NCBI GenBank assembly: GCA_010093515.1
Contig: MU001686.1
Span: 389,787-453,786, forward strand
DNA length: 64,000 nucleotides
From: Lineolata rhizophorae
Taxonomy: Eukaryota; Ascomycota; Dothideomycetes; Lineolatales; Lineolataceae
Direction of reading: 5' to 3'
The notes under the pieces were generated by a model. That model searched no databases. It had not been told where the DNA came from and saw only the letters and a program-made list of their open reading frames with translations. The position numbers and the translations under genes are program-made. Shown piece after piece: positions 32,401-43,357 of the stretch. Within the stretch, counting starts at the first letter, position 1. Each line of letters begins with the position of its first letter.

Positions 32401-35400
32401 AGGGAGTTCAACGTCTCAGGGATTTCCGGCGTCAGCCGTGCTTTTCGCATGATGAGCTTTTGCTAACGGCGGCGACAAGGGACAATCCTACGATCAAGCA
32501 GGCGAAATGGTTGGCGCCTGCGGTTGAGCGAATGCGTGAGAAAGAACGTGAGGCTAGGCAACTGTTCATGGAGAAGCACATGAAACGGAACCCCGACCAT
32601 TCCTGCAAGATCGTTGGGTCGACCGAGCCAGACGACTGCTGCGAGATCAAGTTCACCGTCGAAGACAGCGACCGGGCCGAAGATGACTATGTGTGTGCTT
32701 ATTGCAAGTGCTACAGCTACCTTTCGCGTTTCTGGTGTGGTATTACTGGCAAGACTGTGTGCCTCCTACATGCGGCAGAATATAAGTGCTGCTCCGAGCT
32801 GTGCGACGACAGCAAAGCCGAAGGCTGGGGCGGCAAGCATGCTCTGTTTTACCGCATCACGGAAGCGGATCTAGACTCAAAGGTTCAGCGCATTGCCGAC
32901 AAGGCAAACACGCCTGAGGCGTGGGGCGAGAAGTTGACCAAGCTCCTCGAGGACGAACCGCGCCCGCCACTCAAATCGCTCAAGCTCCTTCTCAGCGAGG
33001 GCGAGAAGATACAGTGGGAGCTGCCGCAGCTGCCGGAGCTGAAGCGCTACGTGGACCGCTGCATCGAGTGGGTCGAGGAGGCGACGAGCTTTACGACGCG
33101 CAAGCAGCAAAATCGACGCAAGAACGACAAGGTGTGGCGACGTGCGTCGGGAGCGGCTAGAAACGCCGAGGCCGAGGAGCGCGAAAAGGAGCTTCGGAAG
33201 GTGGAAAATATCAAAAAACTTCTTGATGCGGCCGACGATCTCTCCTTCGACTGCCCGGAGATAGTAGCTCTGCGCGAGAAGGCTCACAATATTGCGGAGT
33301 TCCAGCACGAAGCCCGCACAGTCCTAGCGTCGAGGACTAATCAACCGTCAGTCCAAGACCTTGATGAGCTGGTCGAGCGCGGGAAGAGCTTCAACGTGGA
33401 CATCCCTGAAGTGGAGGCGTTGGACAAGATGGTTTCGCAGCGTAAGTGGCTGGAGGAGGCGGAACAGTTAGTACATCAGCGCGGCCCGCCCGGCAGTTAC
33501 TCTCTCGAGCACGTGACTTCCATCCTCAAACAAGGTTCCGAGCTCGGCATGCCGGACAACGAGACGCACATGGCGTACCTGACGGACCAGAAGAACTCGG
33601 GAGAGATGTGGGAGAAGAAGGCCCGCGAGCTGCTGAGCGCAGAGTCGCCGCACTTCCAGCAGCTCGACGCGCTCTCTCACCAGTCGGAGCGACTGCCCGT
33701 GTCGACTGAGACGCGCGCCCGCGTCGACCAGTACCTCAAGAAGCAGCGCGACATTCAAGACCAGATAGCGCAGCTGTACGATCGCTCGCGCAATCCAGAC
33801 TTGCGCAAGCGGCCTCGCTACAAGGAGGTACGAGAGGCCATGGAGCAGCTCAACCAGCTCAACAGCAAGCCAGGGGGCACGACGGATCTCGAAAAGGAGC
33901 AGAAACGCCATGAGGACTGGATGCGCAGGGGTAAGAAGCTGTTTGGGAAAGCCAATGCACCGCTGCATATCTTGCTCTCGCATATGCAGGCCGTGGAACA
34001 ACGTAACGAGGCGTGCTTCGACCTGCGTGACCAGCCACGCATGCCGGTCGAGCCGAGCTCGAGAGCGAATACTCCAAATGAGGAGGATGAAGCGAACGTG
34101 GACGGGAGTGGGTCGAGTAGGGATGTCTTCTGCATCTGTAGAAGGCCGGAGGCGGGCATGATGATTGAGTGCGAGTTGTGTCACGAGTGGTGAGTGTTAC
34201 ATCCGACGGCGTGTTTGAATATTCCCTCGGCTTTGCTCTAACATCATGATACAGGTATCACGGCAAGTGTCTTAAGATTGCTCGCGGAAAGGTCAAAGAG
34301 GATGATAAGTACACCTGTCCCATCTGCGACTGGCGAGTGAAGATCCCGCGTGACGCGGCGCGGCCGAAACTCGAGGACTTGCAGGCTTGGCAGGATGAGA
34401 TCCCTTCGTTACCGTTCCAACCCGAGGAAGAAGAGTGCCTCGACAGCATCATCCGTACGGCACAGGACTTCCGCGAATTCATTCATCCTCAAGTCAACCC
34501 GCTCATTTCGACTCCGGACGAGTTGACCAGCCAACGATTCTACCTACGTAAGATCGAGGGCGCCGACATCCTTTTAGCCAACGAGCACAATTTCTTCCGG
34601 CAGGAGCTGCATAAGTGGGCGCCCGTAGCGCCCGAGAAGCCGCCCGTCATTGAGGTGTCCCTGTCGACGCGCAAACCTCGCCCGACCAAGCAGCAGAAGA
34701 TTATGGCGCAGCTTGGCATCACGGACCCAGAAAAGCTACCCGTACACCTTCGAACTAAAGGTCAAGGCCAGAAGAACCCAAAGAAGAGCTACACCGGCGC
34801 CGCGCCTGTCGCGTCTTGGGTCGGCGTTCAACATAGGCAGCAGGGTGGATCACAGTCAAGCCAAGGCCAAGGCCAAGGCCAAGGCCGGGCCGGAGGCAGC
34901 GGTACCGGTGGCTCGTCCCACGGGTCGCCGCCACACCGCCACCAAGTGGGCGGCAGCATCCCTCCGCCGTCCCTGTCCAGACCTGATTCACGCAGCCACA
35001 GCCTCACGCACCGCCCGCCGTCTAACGGCCACCCGTCCGCCTTCTACGCGGACCCGACGTCGGCGCACTCGACCGGCACCGCATCCGCCTTTGGCCACCA
35101 GCACTCCCCGATCTTCACTTCGGCGGCCAACAACCCGTTCCTGTCCGAATCGGCCAGCCCCCCGGCTGGCCGCGCGTCTTCGTCCGGACGGGATCCCCCC
35201 ATGTTCGGCGCGGCGAACTTCGGCGCGCGCGAGGACACGGAATCAGATGTCGAAATGGGAGGCATGGCGAGCGCTGTGGGCGTCGACATGCCGCCGTCGC
35301 AAGGTGGCGGGCACGCGGCCGCCGCGATGGACAGCATGTTTGCTGACTTGACAAATCAGGATAATAGCTCGGATACGGGTGGTGGTGGGGGGCTGGGCAT

Positions 35401-35524
35401 GGGTGGGGTGGGGACGGAGACGAACTTGGCGGATGAGGCTATGGCCATGACAGCCGAGGCGAGGAAGGCGGCGGGGAGTGACAGGGGTGATGGCGAGGGC
35501 GGTGAAGGGGAGGATGAATATTGA
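29223..35524 (+). CDS. KDM5/JARID1-type histone H3K4 demethylase
   Basis: Six exons (29223-29771, 29976-30024, 30092-30961, 31254-31372, 31464-34189, 34255-35524) give 1,860 aa. All junctions are GT-AG and keep frame. Domains in order: a poly-Gly/His low-complexity start; JmjN (about 136-183, APTYRPSADEWKSPFEYI); ARID (about 193-292, LNYLDQLHKFHKQNG and the FDKVCKGKKWAEIG core); PHD1 (530-588, ACEACHK to YCPKCL); JmjC (about 670-835); C5HC2 zinc finger (CAYCKCYSYLSRFWC); PLU-1 helical region; and PHD2 (CICRRPEAGMMIECELCHEWYHGKC, split at TG|G). Iron ligands His728, Glu730 and His816 are present (WHNEDH; AYHAGFN). The family oxidatively removes methyl groups from H3K4 in the nucleus, generally repressing transcription. 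The C-terminus is Gly/Ser-rich and disordered, with a short QGQGQG run. Confidence 0.93.
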
Positions 35525-36649
35525 AGTGGCGAGAGTGGTCGGTGGTGGGGACAAAGTAATAAGTATGCATGCTTAGCATGTAGGTGGCACTGTATTTAGT
35601 GCTTTGCCTGCGCCTTCTCATTTGTTTAAGGAGAGGACATTCTCCAGTCTTCCGACGGTGGCGTAATGCAAGCGAGGCGTTATTAGATGCCCGTACAGAT
35701 GGGGCATGGAAGGCTTGTAAAATTAACCATGTCTTATCATGTCCACTTTCTTTTCTTTTAGTCTTTACATGTTTTCTCAATAATTTTCCTGGTCCTTTCT
35801 CTTTTCTGCAAACTCTGGTTCCTGTCAGTACTTTGTTTTACTTTGCTTTCTCAATTAGGTGGCGTCAAAGCGAAGATCAAGGACACGGCAAACTCAAAAT
35901 CATCATCCAGCACAACGGACTGGGTTAACCGGCGTCCTCATCATTCTTTCGGTGTAACATCCTCCGGCTTGCTCTGCCAGTCTGGGATTGGGGATCACAT
36001 AAGACCGATGACGAGACGGCGGGAATAATCCAAAGACCTGGGGCCTCCTACCTACCAAATACATACTGATACGTTGCATTGTTATGACAGTCCCCTCTTC
36101 TTTTTCCTTCTGTTTATCTGCGGGTTCTTTCCGGACATCTCTGCTGAGATTGCGCAGATGTCTGACGTAATTGTTCTTGCTTCGTGGAGGTAGGGTTTGT
36201 TGCTTTACTTCTACGAAGTACTGCGAGGCACTTAGCCTACCAACCTGGCCCCCTATTATGTTTGTGTCTGACTCCAGTCAGGACTACTACTTTCTCTCCC
36301 CTCGATTACCATCCATGATTTAGTTTTATTGTGTGGAGTTCATGTCCGGTCCGAGAAACCGCTTCTAGCCTGGCACAGACGATGGAGTTTGCATGCTTTG
36401 CATATGTCGGGTTTGCCTTATTTCTTTCTATTCCACTCCAGTTATTCGAGGTTTGTCCCTTTTTTTTTCCTTCTATGCTTCTATTTCCACTTTGGTCCTG
36501 TATGTCTGCAAATAGCGTGCATGTAGTGAGAACCAAAAAGAATATTTTAATCCAATTTATGCTATCCGTGAAACAAACGTCGTAACGTTTCCATGTATCT
36601 ATGGCATCAAAACAGAAATCTCTAGTCCTGGTATCTTCAAACAAACCGA
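35525..36649. other. convergent intergenic region, 1.1 kb
   Basis: 3' flanks of KDM5 and thymidylate kinase. T-rich tracts near 35740-35860 and 36420-36490. No coding sequence or RNA gene seen. Confidence 0.55.
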
Positions 36650-37590
36650 TCACTTCATTTCAAAAACACCCACCCCTTTGCCCTCCCGTTCCACGCTCTC
36701 CCACATATCTCTCACATTCATCCACACCTCCTCTTCCACCTCCTCCATCCCCTTCCCCGCATCCACTCTCACAAACTCTCCGGCTTTCCTCCCCGCATCC
36801 CCCTCTCCCATCCACACCCGCCCAAACACCTCCCTCACCCTCTCCTGCATCTCTCTCTTCTCGTACCTCTCGCCGCCGTAGCCGCCGCGTCGCGCCGCCT
36901 CCTCGAGGGTCAGGTCGAGGAAGAGCGTGAGGTCGGGACGCGGCAAGCCCACGTCGGGAGACGTGCACCAGTCCAGGGTCAAAGGAGAGGGGGGAGGGGA
37001 TGGGGATGAGGTGGAGGAGAGAAGCGACTTGGCGTGGGTATAGGCGATGCCGGAGTAGAAGTAGCGGTCGAGGACGACGGTGGTGTTGGCGGCGAGGTGG
37101 GAGTGGATGGTCGATCTGGGACGATTTGTGAATAGGTGCGTCAGTGGCGGGCTTTGGGTCGGGTAGAGGAAGGGGCCTTACGAGGCTTCCCAGCGGTTGG
37201 CGGAGAAGAGGAGGTGGATGACGTGGTCGTCTTGGTTGGACTCGCCTTTGAGGTAGGCGTCGATGAGGCGGCCGATGGGGGTGGTGCGGTCTGGTGGTTG
37301 GGTTAGCATGCACTAATGGTGGTGATACAGAGAGTGAAAATTGGAACGAAGCAACATGTTTGAGATAAAAAAATATTGTAGATTTTCAAAATCGATAGGA
37401 CTATTCTTTTGTCTCGAGCATGTTCCATTGACTAGGAGTGAAGGCTGAAGTTGCGAACTCACTCACCGGGAAATCTCATGTGCAGCACATGATGTCCGTC
37501 AGCCTCAAGCTTCTCCACCAAACGCAGGCTTTGCGATGATTTGCCAGACCTGTCCAAGCCTTCGAACACAATCAATTTGCCGCGAGCCAT
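36650..37590 (-). CDS. thymidylate (dTMP) kinase
   Basis: Three exons, 37590-37467, 37290-37182 and 37115-36650, with introns of 176 and 66 nt, give 232 aa. The enzyme phosphorylates dTMP to dTDP with ATP, an essential step in dTTP synthesis (yeast CDC8). The N-terminal P-loop is FEGLDRSGKSSQ. The substrate-binding segment MRFPDRTTPIGRLI spans the first splice and VVLDRYFYSGIAYT contains the family's DRY motif. DLTLFLDLTLEEAARR and the Arg-rich lid (YEKREMQERVREVF) follow. A Pro/Ser-rich insert after AKSLLSS is a small oddity. Both splices are fixed by these motifs. It is divergent from OXA1 with 213 bp between start codons. Confidence 0.92.
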
Positions 37591-37803
37591 TGCGCTGATT
37601 TTCAATTGACTATCTCGTTCACAGTAGACGTGTTGATATACCCGAGATGCACGTGGAACGCGTTCCGGCCGACGAGACGAGTCGGCTTGCGCATATGCGC
37701 CGCACCGCCCGCCGTACTTTTTCTCTCCTCCAGAGCTCGACCTAGAACATCCGCGTTCTCACAAGCAGCGACCTTTCCACCTCCATCCCCCCGTCGATCC
37801 ACA
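37591..37803. promoter_or_regulatory. compact bidirectional promoter of dTMP kinase and OXA1
   Basis: Only 213 bp separate the two divergent start codons, so they must share upstream sequence. The OXA1 side has a C/T-rich leader ending CATCCCCCCGTCGATCCACA before the ATG. No specific factor site is clear. Confidence 0.6.
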
Positions 37804-39495
37804 ATGCTTCCCAGCCGAGGGCTCCGACCCGCTCTCTATGCCTCGCGCCGGGCATTCCTCGCGCCCACTCCGTCGTCAATTGTGGCACGTCTATTATTCC
37901 GTGGTGTCATTGCGGAGTCCCCGATGCTGATAGTCACACGCAGAACACGCGACAGCTGAGCTCCCTCTCTTCTTCGGCGTCGCAATTGCTCGCCCGCGCG
38001 AAGCCTCTGGAATGCAGCGGCCCGGTGATCCCGCGCAGCTCAATATGGCGGCGCGGAGCGCGCGCGACCGCTTTGCCGGCCGCCGCGCTGTCGTCCGCAC
38101 GCTTCGCGTCGACCGCGACAGCTCCGACAAGTAGTACTACCTCAACTTCCTCATCGACGGACCAAGCAGCCTCCGCCGTCCCCGCCCCAGCCCCTACAGA
38201 TGCTTCCTCCACCGCCGCCGACTTCTCCTCGCATGCCTCCCTGACCGACCTCGCCGCGACCGAGCACATCGCGGCCGCGGAGCCGCACATCGGGTGGCTG
38301 CACAGCCTGGGCTTCGATTACGGATGGGGCCCGACGTCGACGATCCAGTGGTTGCTAGAGCACGTGCACGTGTGGAGCGGGATGCCGTGGTGGGGGTCCG
38401 TGGTGGTAACGACGCTGGCGGTGCGCGCCATAATGTGGCCGCTGCTGGTCAAGCAGTCGGACAACTCGGCGCGGAGCATGGCCATGGCGCCCGTGCTGCG
38501 CCCGCTGCAGAAGGATATGTGGGCCGCGCAGGCCAGCGGCGACTCCATGCGTCAACAGCGCCTGAGGGACGAGATCAGCCGCGTCTGGATGAGCGCCGGC
38601 ATCCAGTGGAAGTGGATGGTAGTGCCGCCCGTGGTCACGGCCATGATGGCGTTCGGCAGCTTGAAGCTGATGCGCGCGATGGCCGCGCTGCCCGTGCCGG
38701 GCTTGGAGATCGGCGGATTTTTGTGGTTGACGGATTTAACGGTCAGCGATCCGTTCTACATCGTCCCGCTGGCGAACGGGTCGTTGATGTACATTATGGC
38801 GAGGGTATGAGGCACTCCTTTTTCGTCTTTCACGCATTACCATCTTTACGAACTCTCCCACGGTGGCTGACCAATATTTCGCGCAGTATCTCACCCCACG
38901 CGCCGAGTCCACCGCCATAACTCCCTCCATCCGCTCCGCTATGACATACGTCTTGCCCGCCTTATTCGCCGGCATCACCGCCTTCCAACCGGGTATCCTC
39001 CAGCTGTCCTGGTTCGCCGCCCTCTTTCTACAAATATTCCAGGTCGCATTCATCAATAACGCCACTGTGCGCCGGAAGCTCGGCATGGCTCCGCTCATTC
39101 AAAACGTTGGCGGCGGCGGCGGCCCGCTCGACGCAATGGGCATGGGCGCCGCGATGCCGAACCCGCAGTCGCAAGGTGATGGCGTGAATAAGGGTCCGGT
39201 GCGGAAAGTGGTGGTAAAGAACGCCCCGCCCAGGTCGGGCATTGCGAAGGCGATGGAGGAGGCGGCGGAGCAAGGAGAGAAGGGTGGTAAAGGGTTCTTG
39301 GGATCGCTGACGGGAGGGTTCGACCGGGGAAGGGACGCTGCGAGGAAGTGGTCGGAACAGTTTCAGAAAGAACTGCAGGAACGGAGGGGTAAGGAGAAGA
39401 CGGATCCGCGCAAGGCGGCTTTCTTGAGGGATGCGGAGAGGTATGAGAAGAGGAGACAGGAGGAGATTGAGGCGGAAAAACTCGGGAGGCGGTGA
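37804..39495 (+). CDS. oxa1: mitochondrial inner-membrane insertase OXA1 (YidC/Oxa1 family)
   Basis: Three exons, 37804-37881, 37944-38804 and 38887-39495, give 515 aa. OXA1 inserts mitochondrially and nuclear encoded proteins into the inner membrane from the matrix side. The N-terminus (MLPSRGLRPALYASRRAF) is a basic presequence. The insertase core runs from WGPTSTIQWLLEHVHVW through the hydrophilic LLVKQSDNSARSMAMAP loop to GITAFQPGILQLSWFAALF, with about five membrane segments. The matrix tail is Lys/Arg/Glu-rich (RKWSEQFQKELQERRGKE), as used for ribosome binding. The second intron (81 nt) is secure, joining LMYIMAR to YLTPRAES. The first intron (GTGGCA donor at 37882, ACGCAG acceptor) is a best guess; the donor is weak, but an intron or shift is needed there because the first frame stops at 37956. 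Confidence 0.87.
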
Positions 39496-40036
39496 GGAGA
39501 AAAAAGAGCGAACTATAATTACTGGTAGGATGCGTATAGTAATTGGAACATTGGCGGTCGAAAGGGAAAATGAGGTTTCTGTTCGTTTCTTGTATTTCAT
39601 TCACATGAGTGTAGTATAGAAGTACTTGCGCCGTACTCCGGCAGAACTGTAAATGAGTAGGAATCTCCCCACAGGATGGTATCCTTTGAGACTTTGCTGT
39701 ATTGGCTATGACATTTGGGGCACGATCAGTGAATGGCTGTACAGTCTATAGAGTAAATTGCAGCCAAGGGCATAACGATGTCTCTTGTCTAACCCAGAGG
39801 TAGCTGCAAAGATACTCTTGTCACGAGGTGAAAATCTAATCCATGATACGATCAGAACGCCACATGCACCAATGCTAGTCAGCATCGTAGCAACGCCGGA
39901 AAATGCACCCGCCACACCAGTTGAAAGCCGTCTTCCTGGCGTGCGCCGTCTGCACGCACTCTCGTTTCTTTCAATCCTCCGCCAGTATCCTCTTCTAGAA
40001 ATGACCCGCCACGCAACTTTGCCGACAAACGACTAG
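39496..40036. other. convergent intergenic region
   Basis: 3' flanks of OXA1 and the E2 gene. Includes GTACTCCG near 39633. No gene seen. Confidence 0.55.
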
Positions 40037-40619
40037 CTACAGGCCCAGGCCTCTCCTCACATTCTCGCGTACGATACGCTCGTACTCTGCGCGCTTCTCG
40101 CGCCACATGCGCGCGGCGTCAACATTGGCGGGGGACTCGTCGTTGGGCTCGGCCAGCATGCTCATGACGGAGATGAGGATCTTCTCAACGGACTGGATGG
40201 GCGACCAGCGCTCCGACGCGTGCTCGTAGTGGTTCGGGTCGTCGCCGGGCGGGTGGAGAATGGAGATGCAAACGGAGCCGTTCGGGTAGACTGGCATTTC
40301 GGTGTCAGTTCAAACACGTATGTATCGGAGGAGGGCAAAGGTGGCAGGGGCGGCGCGCCAGGAGTGAGGTACCGTTTGGATGCCACATTTCGCATAGAAA
40401 CCGCATCTGCGGCGGAGCCAGCGGATAGTCCTTAGGGAACTTGATTTCGGCAGGGAAGATGCCGCCCTCGAAGGGCGTCCCTTCGGGACCCTGAACCAAC
40501 GCCTCCCACACGAACAGGTCGTCCTCGGACACAGGGCCCGCCGTGATGCCTTCCGGCGGGTCGTTGGTCAGCGTGCGGTACTCGTGCAGCAGCCGCTTGG
40601 CGGCCACTGCGCTGGACAT
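40037..40619 (-). CDS. ubiquitin-conjugating enzyme E2, Ubc7/UBE2G type
   Basis: Two exons, 40619-40373 and 40290-40037, with an 82-nt intron, give 166 aa, the usual length for the subfamily. Ubc7 takes ubiquitin from E1 and works with ER ligases in ER-associated degradation. Landmarks: [36 protein letters not shown], and [17 protein letters not shown] around the active-site Cys90, rebuilt across the splice. After that cysteine comes the subfamily's extra loop [19 protein letters not shown], which ordinary E2s lack and which defines the Ubc7/Cdc34/UBE2G group. The short C-terminus without an acidic tail favours Ubc7 over Cdc34. Cytosolic face of the ER expected. Confidence 0.93.
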
Positions 40620-41063
40620 TATTGGCAGCAGGGCGAGGGTGGGGAACTATTGGTTGCTTATAGTTAGAGATGCAGAGGCTTGAAGTCGGGACTTGGATTC
40701 TGTCTGGGAAAAGGGCGGCGTGTAGAGTGTACGTAGTAAAGTGCGGAGGGCACGGAGAACGGAGAAGCGGGGGTGAGAGCTTTCTTAGAGCACTACCCCT
40801 GTGATTGGTGGCGTGCCACTCCATAGACGAATTACCAGCGTAGGAAAATAGGCAGCTCAAAAAAAAAAATCGAATTTACATTCATTTTGAATTTGAATTC
40901 AATATCCGGAAGGTTTTAGCACTGCCTAAATTTAACATTCAGTCCAAAAATGCAAGTTCCATGGTTCGAGGTCAAGCCTAGTTCATAGTAGCACATCCTT
41001 AGCAACCGAACTAATCTTCTTACACGTCTCCTTACAGAACAATCTTATATGCGATCAATCACC
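40620..41063. other. upstream region of the E2 gene and 3' flank of scramblase
   Basis: Contains a CCAATCA element (listed separately) and an A9 tract followed by AT-rich sequence at 40861-40910. No gene seen. Confidence 0.5.
40802..40808 (-). promoter_or_regulatory. CCAAT box upstream of the Ubc7-type gene
   Basis: CCAATCA on the minus strand, about 185 bases upstream of the start codon at 40619. It matches the extended site bound by the Hap/CBF complex in ascomycetes. Occupancy is inference. Confidence 0.4.
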
Positions 41064-42924
41064 TCACCATCCGTCCCCATCTCCATCCCCGTCTCCGAAG
41101 AACCCCCCAAACCAGTCCCCTCCACTCTCATCATCGTCGTCCTGACCCCACTGCTCCTGATGCTGCTGCTCCGCTTGCCTCTGCTCCTGCTTCCAACTAT
41201 CCAACTCCGACTGCTGCCCCTGTCCCTGCTGGCCCTGTCCTTCTTCCACCTCCGCGCTTCCCCTCTCCCCACTCCGGCCCCTTTGCATAGCATCCATGCC
41301 CGCGATTGTGCCCGCCCCCGCCGCCGCCCCTCCCCTCGCCACGTTCCCCGCCGTGCCCGCCGCCGTCTCCATTGCTCCCCCGCCAGCCGCACCAGCCTCT
41401 CCCGCCGCGGCGCCCGCACCCGCAGCACCCGCTTCTCCAGCCGCAGCACCACCAGCCGCACCAGCGGCTCCTGTCTCGCCCGCCGCGCCACCCGCTTCGC
41501 CCATCGGCCAGAAAAACGGCATGAACCCGCCCGAGCCGGCGCCCGAGTGGCGGCTAAAGTAGTCGAAGTCGATGCTAACGGCGGTCGCCAGCATCACGGC
41601 GCGCATATCGAGGCTCATGCCCTGCGGCCGCGCTTGCTGCGTCAGCGCCGTCGATTCCGAGGGCGGTGGCTCGGCCGCGGCGCCGGAAGCGGCCGCGTCC
41701 ATGCGCAGGGCGTAGACGCCCGTGTCGGTGAAGATTTCGCGCGCGAAGCCCGCGAAGGAGCGCGAGATGGTGCCGAGCTGGTCTTGGGCGGTCGTGCCGG
41801 CGAGCGTGAAGGACCAGGAGAGGAAGGGCTCGTTGATGTGGGCGAATTGGACGAAGGTCATGGCATCGGGGTTGGGAGGTTTTTGAAGTTCGGTCGTGGC
41901 AGGAGCACCGGATAGGTTCGAGGGGCTGGACGGGGAGGCGAGCGAGTTACTAGCCCGAAGGAGGAAGAGGTTGTATTTGCGACGGAGAGGCGCCCATTGC
42001 TGGTGGGCTTCGCCAATGATGCGCGTAGAGTCGTTGGGTAGTGGGGAGATTTGGGCGGGCGCGGCATTTGTGAGGTCCATGTCTTGGATTGCGGTAGAAG
42101 AGGAACATTGGGCGGTGTCGTTCGGGTCAAGAGGGTCCATGACGCGTATGCGGGAGTTGATCCAGCTAAAAGGGCGATGGAACTATTCAAGTCAGTTAGC
42201 ACTAGCTTACATGAACGTATGTCATTGTCTGATCTGCATTAAACGCTTCCCTCAAAACAGATAGACCTCAATGAAAATAGAATTGGCAGTATCTTGTTGG
42301 TGATAACGTCATTGCAATGGGTTAAACACCTACCCTCAGCACCTCTCGCCCTCCTCGATCAAACACATGAGCTGTGAAGCTTCTCCTAGTCCCAAACATC
42401 TGCCTCTTCAAGATGCCGCCCATCCCATGCTCTTGTTCTGCAAGGTACCCGACGTGCCGACCCTCCGGATCCATCAGCACGTACCGGTTCGCCTGCTCAA
42501 ACCCAATCATAACGTTCATCATTTCCAGTTGTCGCTGCACCACGATTGCAGAGTGCGCCAGGATCGATGTTGCAGGATGAGTATCCTGCAAGACACCGGC
42601 CGGGTCCGGTGGGATGCGCACGGGTGCCAGCAGTGAAGCGGTATCGCCTGAAGAGGCATTTTCACGGAGGGCATCAGAGACACTTGGATTTTCAGGTCGT
42701 GAGTTTTCTGGTGGCTGATGTGATCCTGTGCCTTGTTCCTGCGGTTGGTTTGAGCCGGTGGGTTGGGGTCGGCTGGGCGGTTGTCGACGCGCGACTGGCT
42801 CATGCTTCGGGAACAAGTTTGGTGGTCGTCGTACCAAAGATGGACGAGAGTTTGAGAAGGTTCGGATGGCTTGCACGACCTGGCCAGGGACTTGGCGCGG
42901 AATACGCCCGGTGATGAGGAACAT
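41064..42924 (-). CDS. phospholipid scramblase family protein (Aim25-like)
   Basis: Two exons, 42924-42334 and 42182-41064, with a 151-nt intron (GTAGGT donor, GCTAAC branch), give 569 aa. The basic, Ser/Arg-rich N-terminus (IRTFSNSRPSLVRRPPNLF) looks like a mitochondrial presequence, as in yeast Aim25. The scramblase barrel follows: ILAHSAIVVQRQLEMMNVMI, ANRYVLMDPEGRHVGYLAEQ, LKRQMFGTRRSFTAHVFD, then across the splice VLRFHRPFSWINSRIRV, and later FTDTGVYALRMDAA and MLATAVSIDFDYFSRHSG. The C-terminal 170 residues are unusual: a long Gly/Ala/Glu repeat, a Gln/Glu segment and a GDGDGDGDGW end. Family members move lipids between bilayer leaflets or regulate membrane processes; direct activity of Aim25 types is not established. 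Confidence 0.85.
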
Positions 42925-43357
42925 TTTGGACGGCCCTCAGCCGTCAGCTGCGATCCCCAATCCGCGACACGCTATAGCACAGATATCATGTCATTTAAAA
43001 CCTAGAGTCTCGCAAAGATTCCGGCATACGTTTCAAATCCTGGAATGAAACCTTTTTTCCAGATTGTGGTTGAATTGTCGTGTCAGACTGATGATCGGGA
43101 TTTCGAGGTTTCGGAGGCGCAGGTGGCAATCACGTGCACATTGTGCAAACTCCGCAAACATCTCAATCAACCCTAACCTTATTTACTTCCTGATTCATCG
43201 AAGAGCACATCCACATCGGCCATTAGAAACAGCTTGTGCCACAACGCTGAGCGGAGTATCCCAAACTGCTGAACTGTGGGCGCACACGGGGAGTCTAGCC
43301 GCAAAATCCTTTCCTACGGCTAGCGAGGATACTCACGTGCAGAAGCCTGTCGGCACA
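42925..43357. promoter_or_regulatory. divergent upstream region of scramblase and SEN2
   Basis: 433 bases between divergent starts. The SEN2 frame is open upstream to about 43064 but lacks family features, so the ATG at 43358 was taken. No clear element seen. Confidence 0.5.

Noticed and set aside
40960-40975. tRNA B-box-like GGTTCGAGG
   Set aside because: No A box, acceptor stem or anticodon arm could be assembled around it. A similar GGGGTTCGAGG near 55090 failed in the same way.
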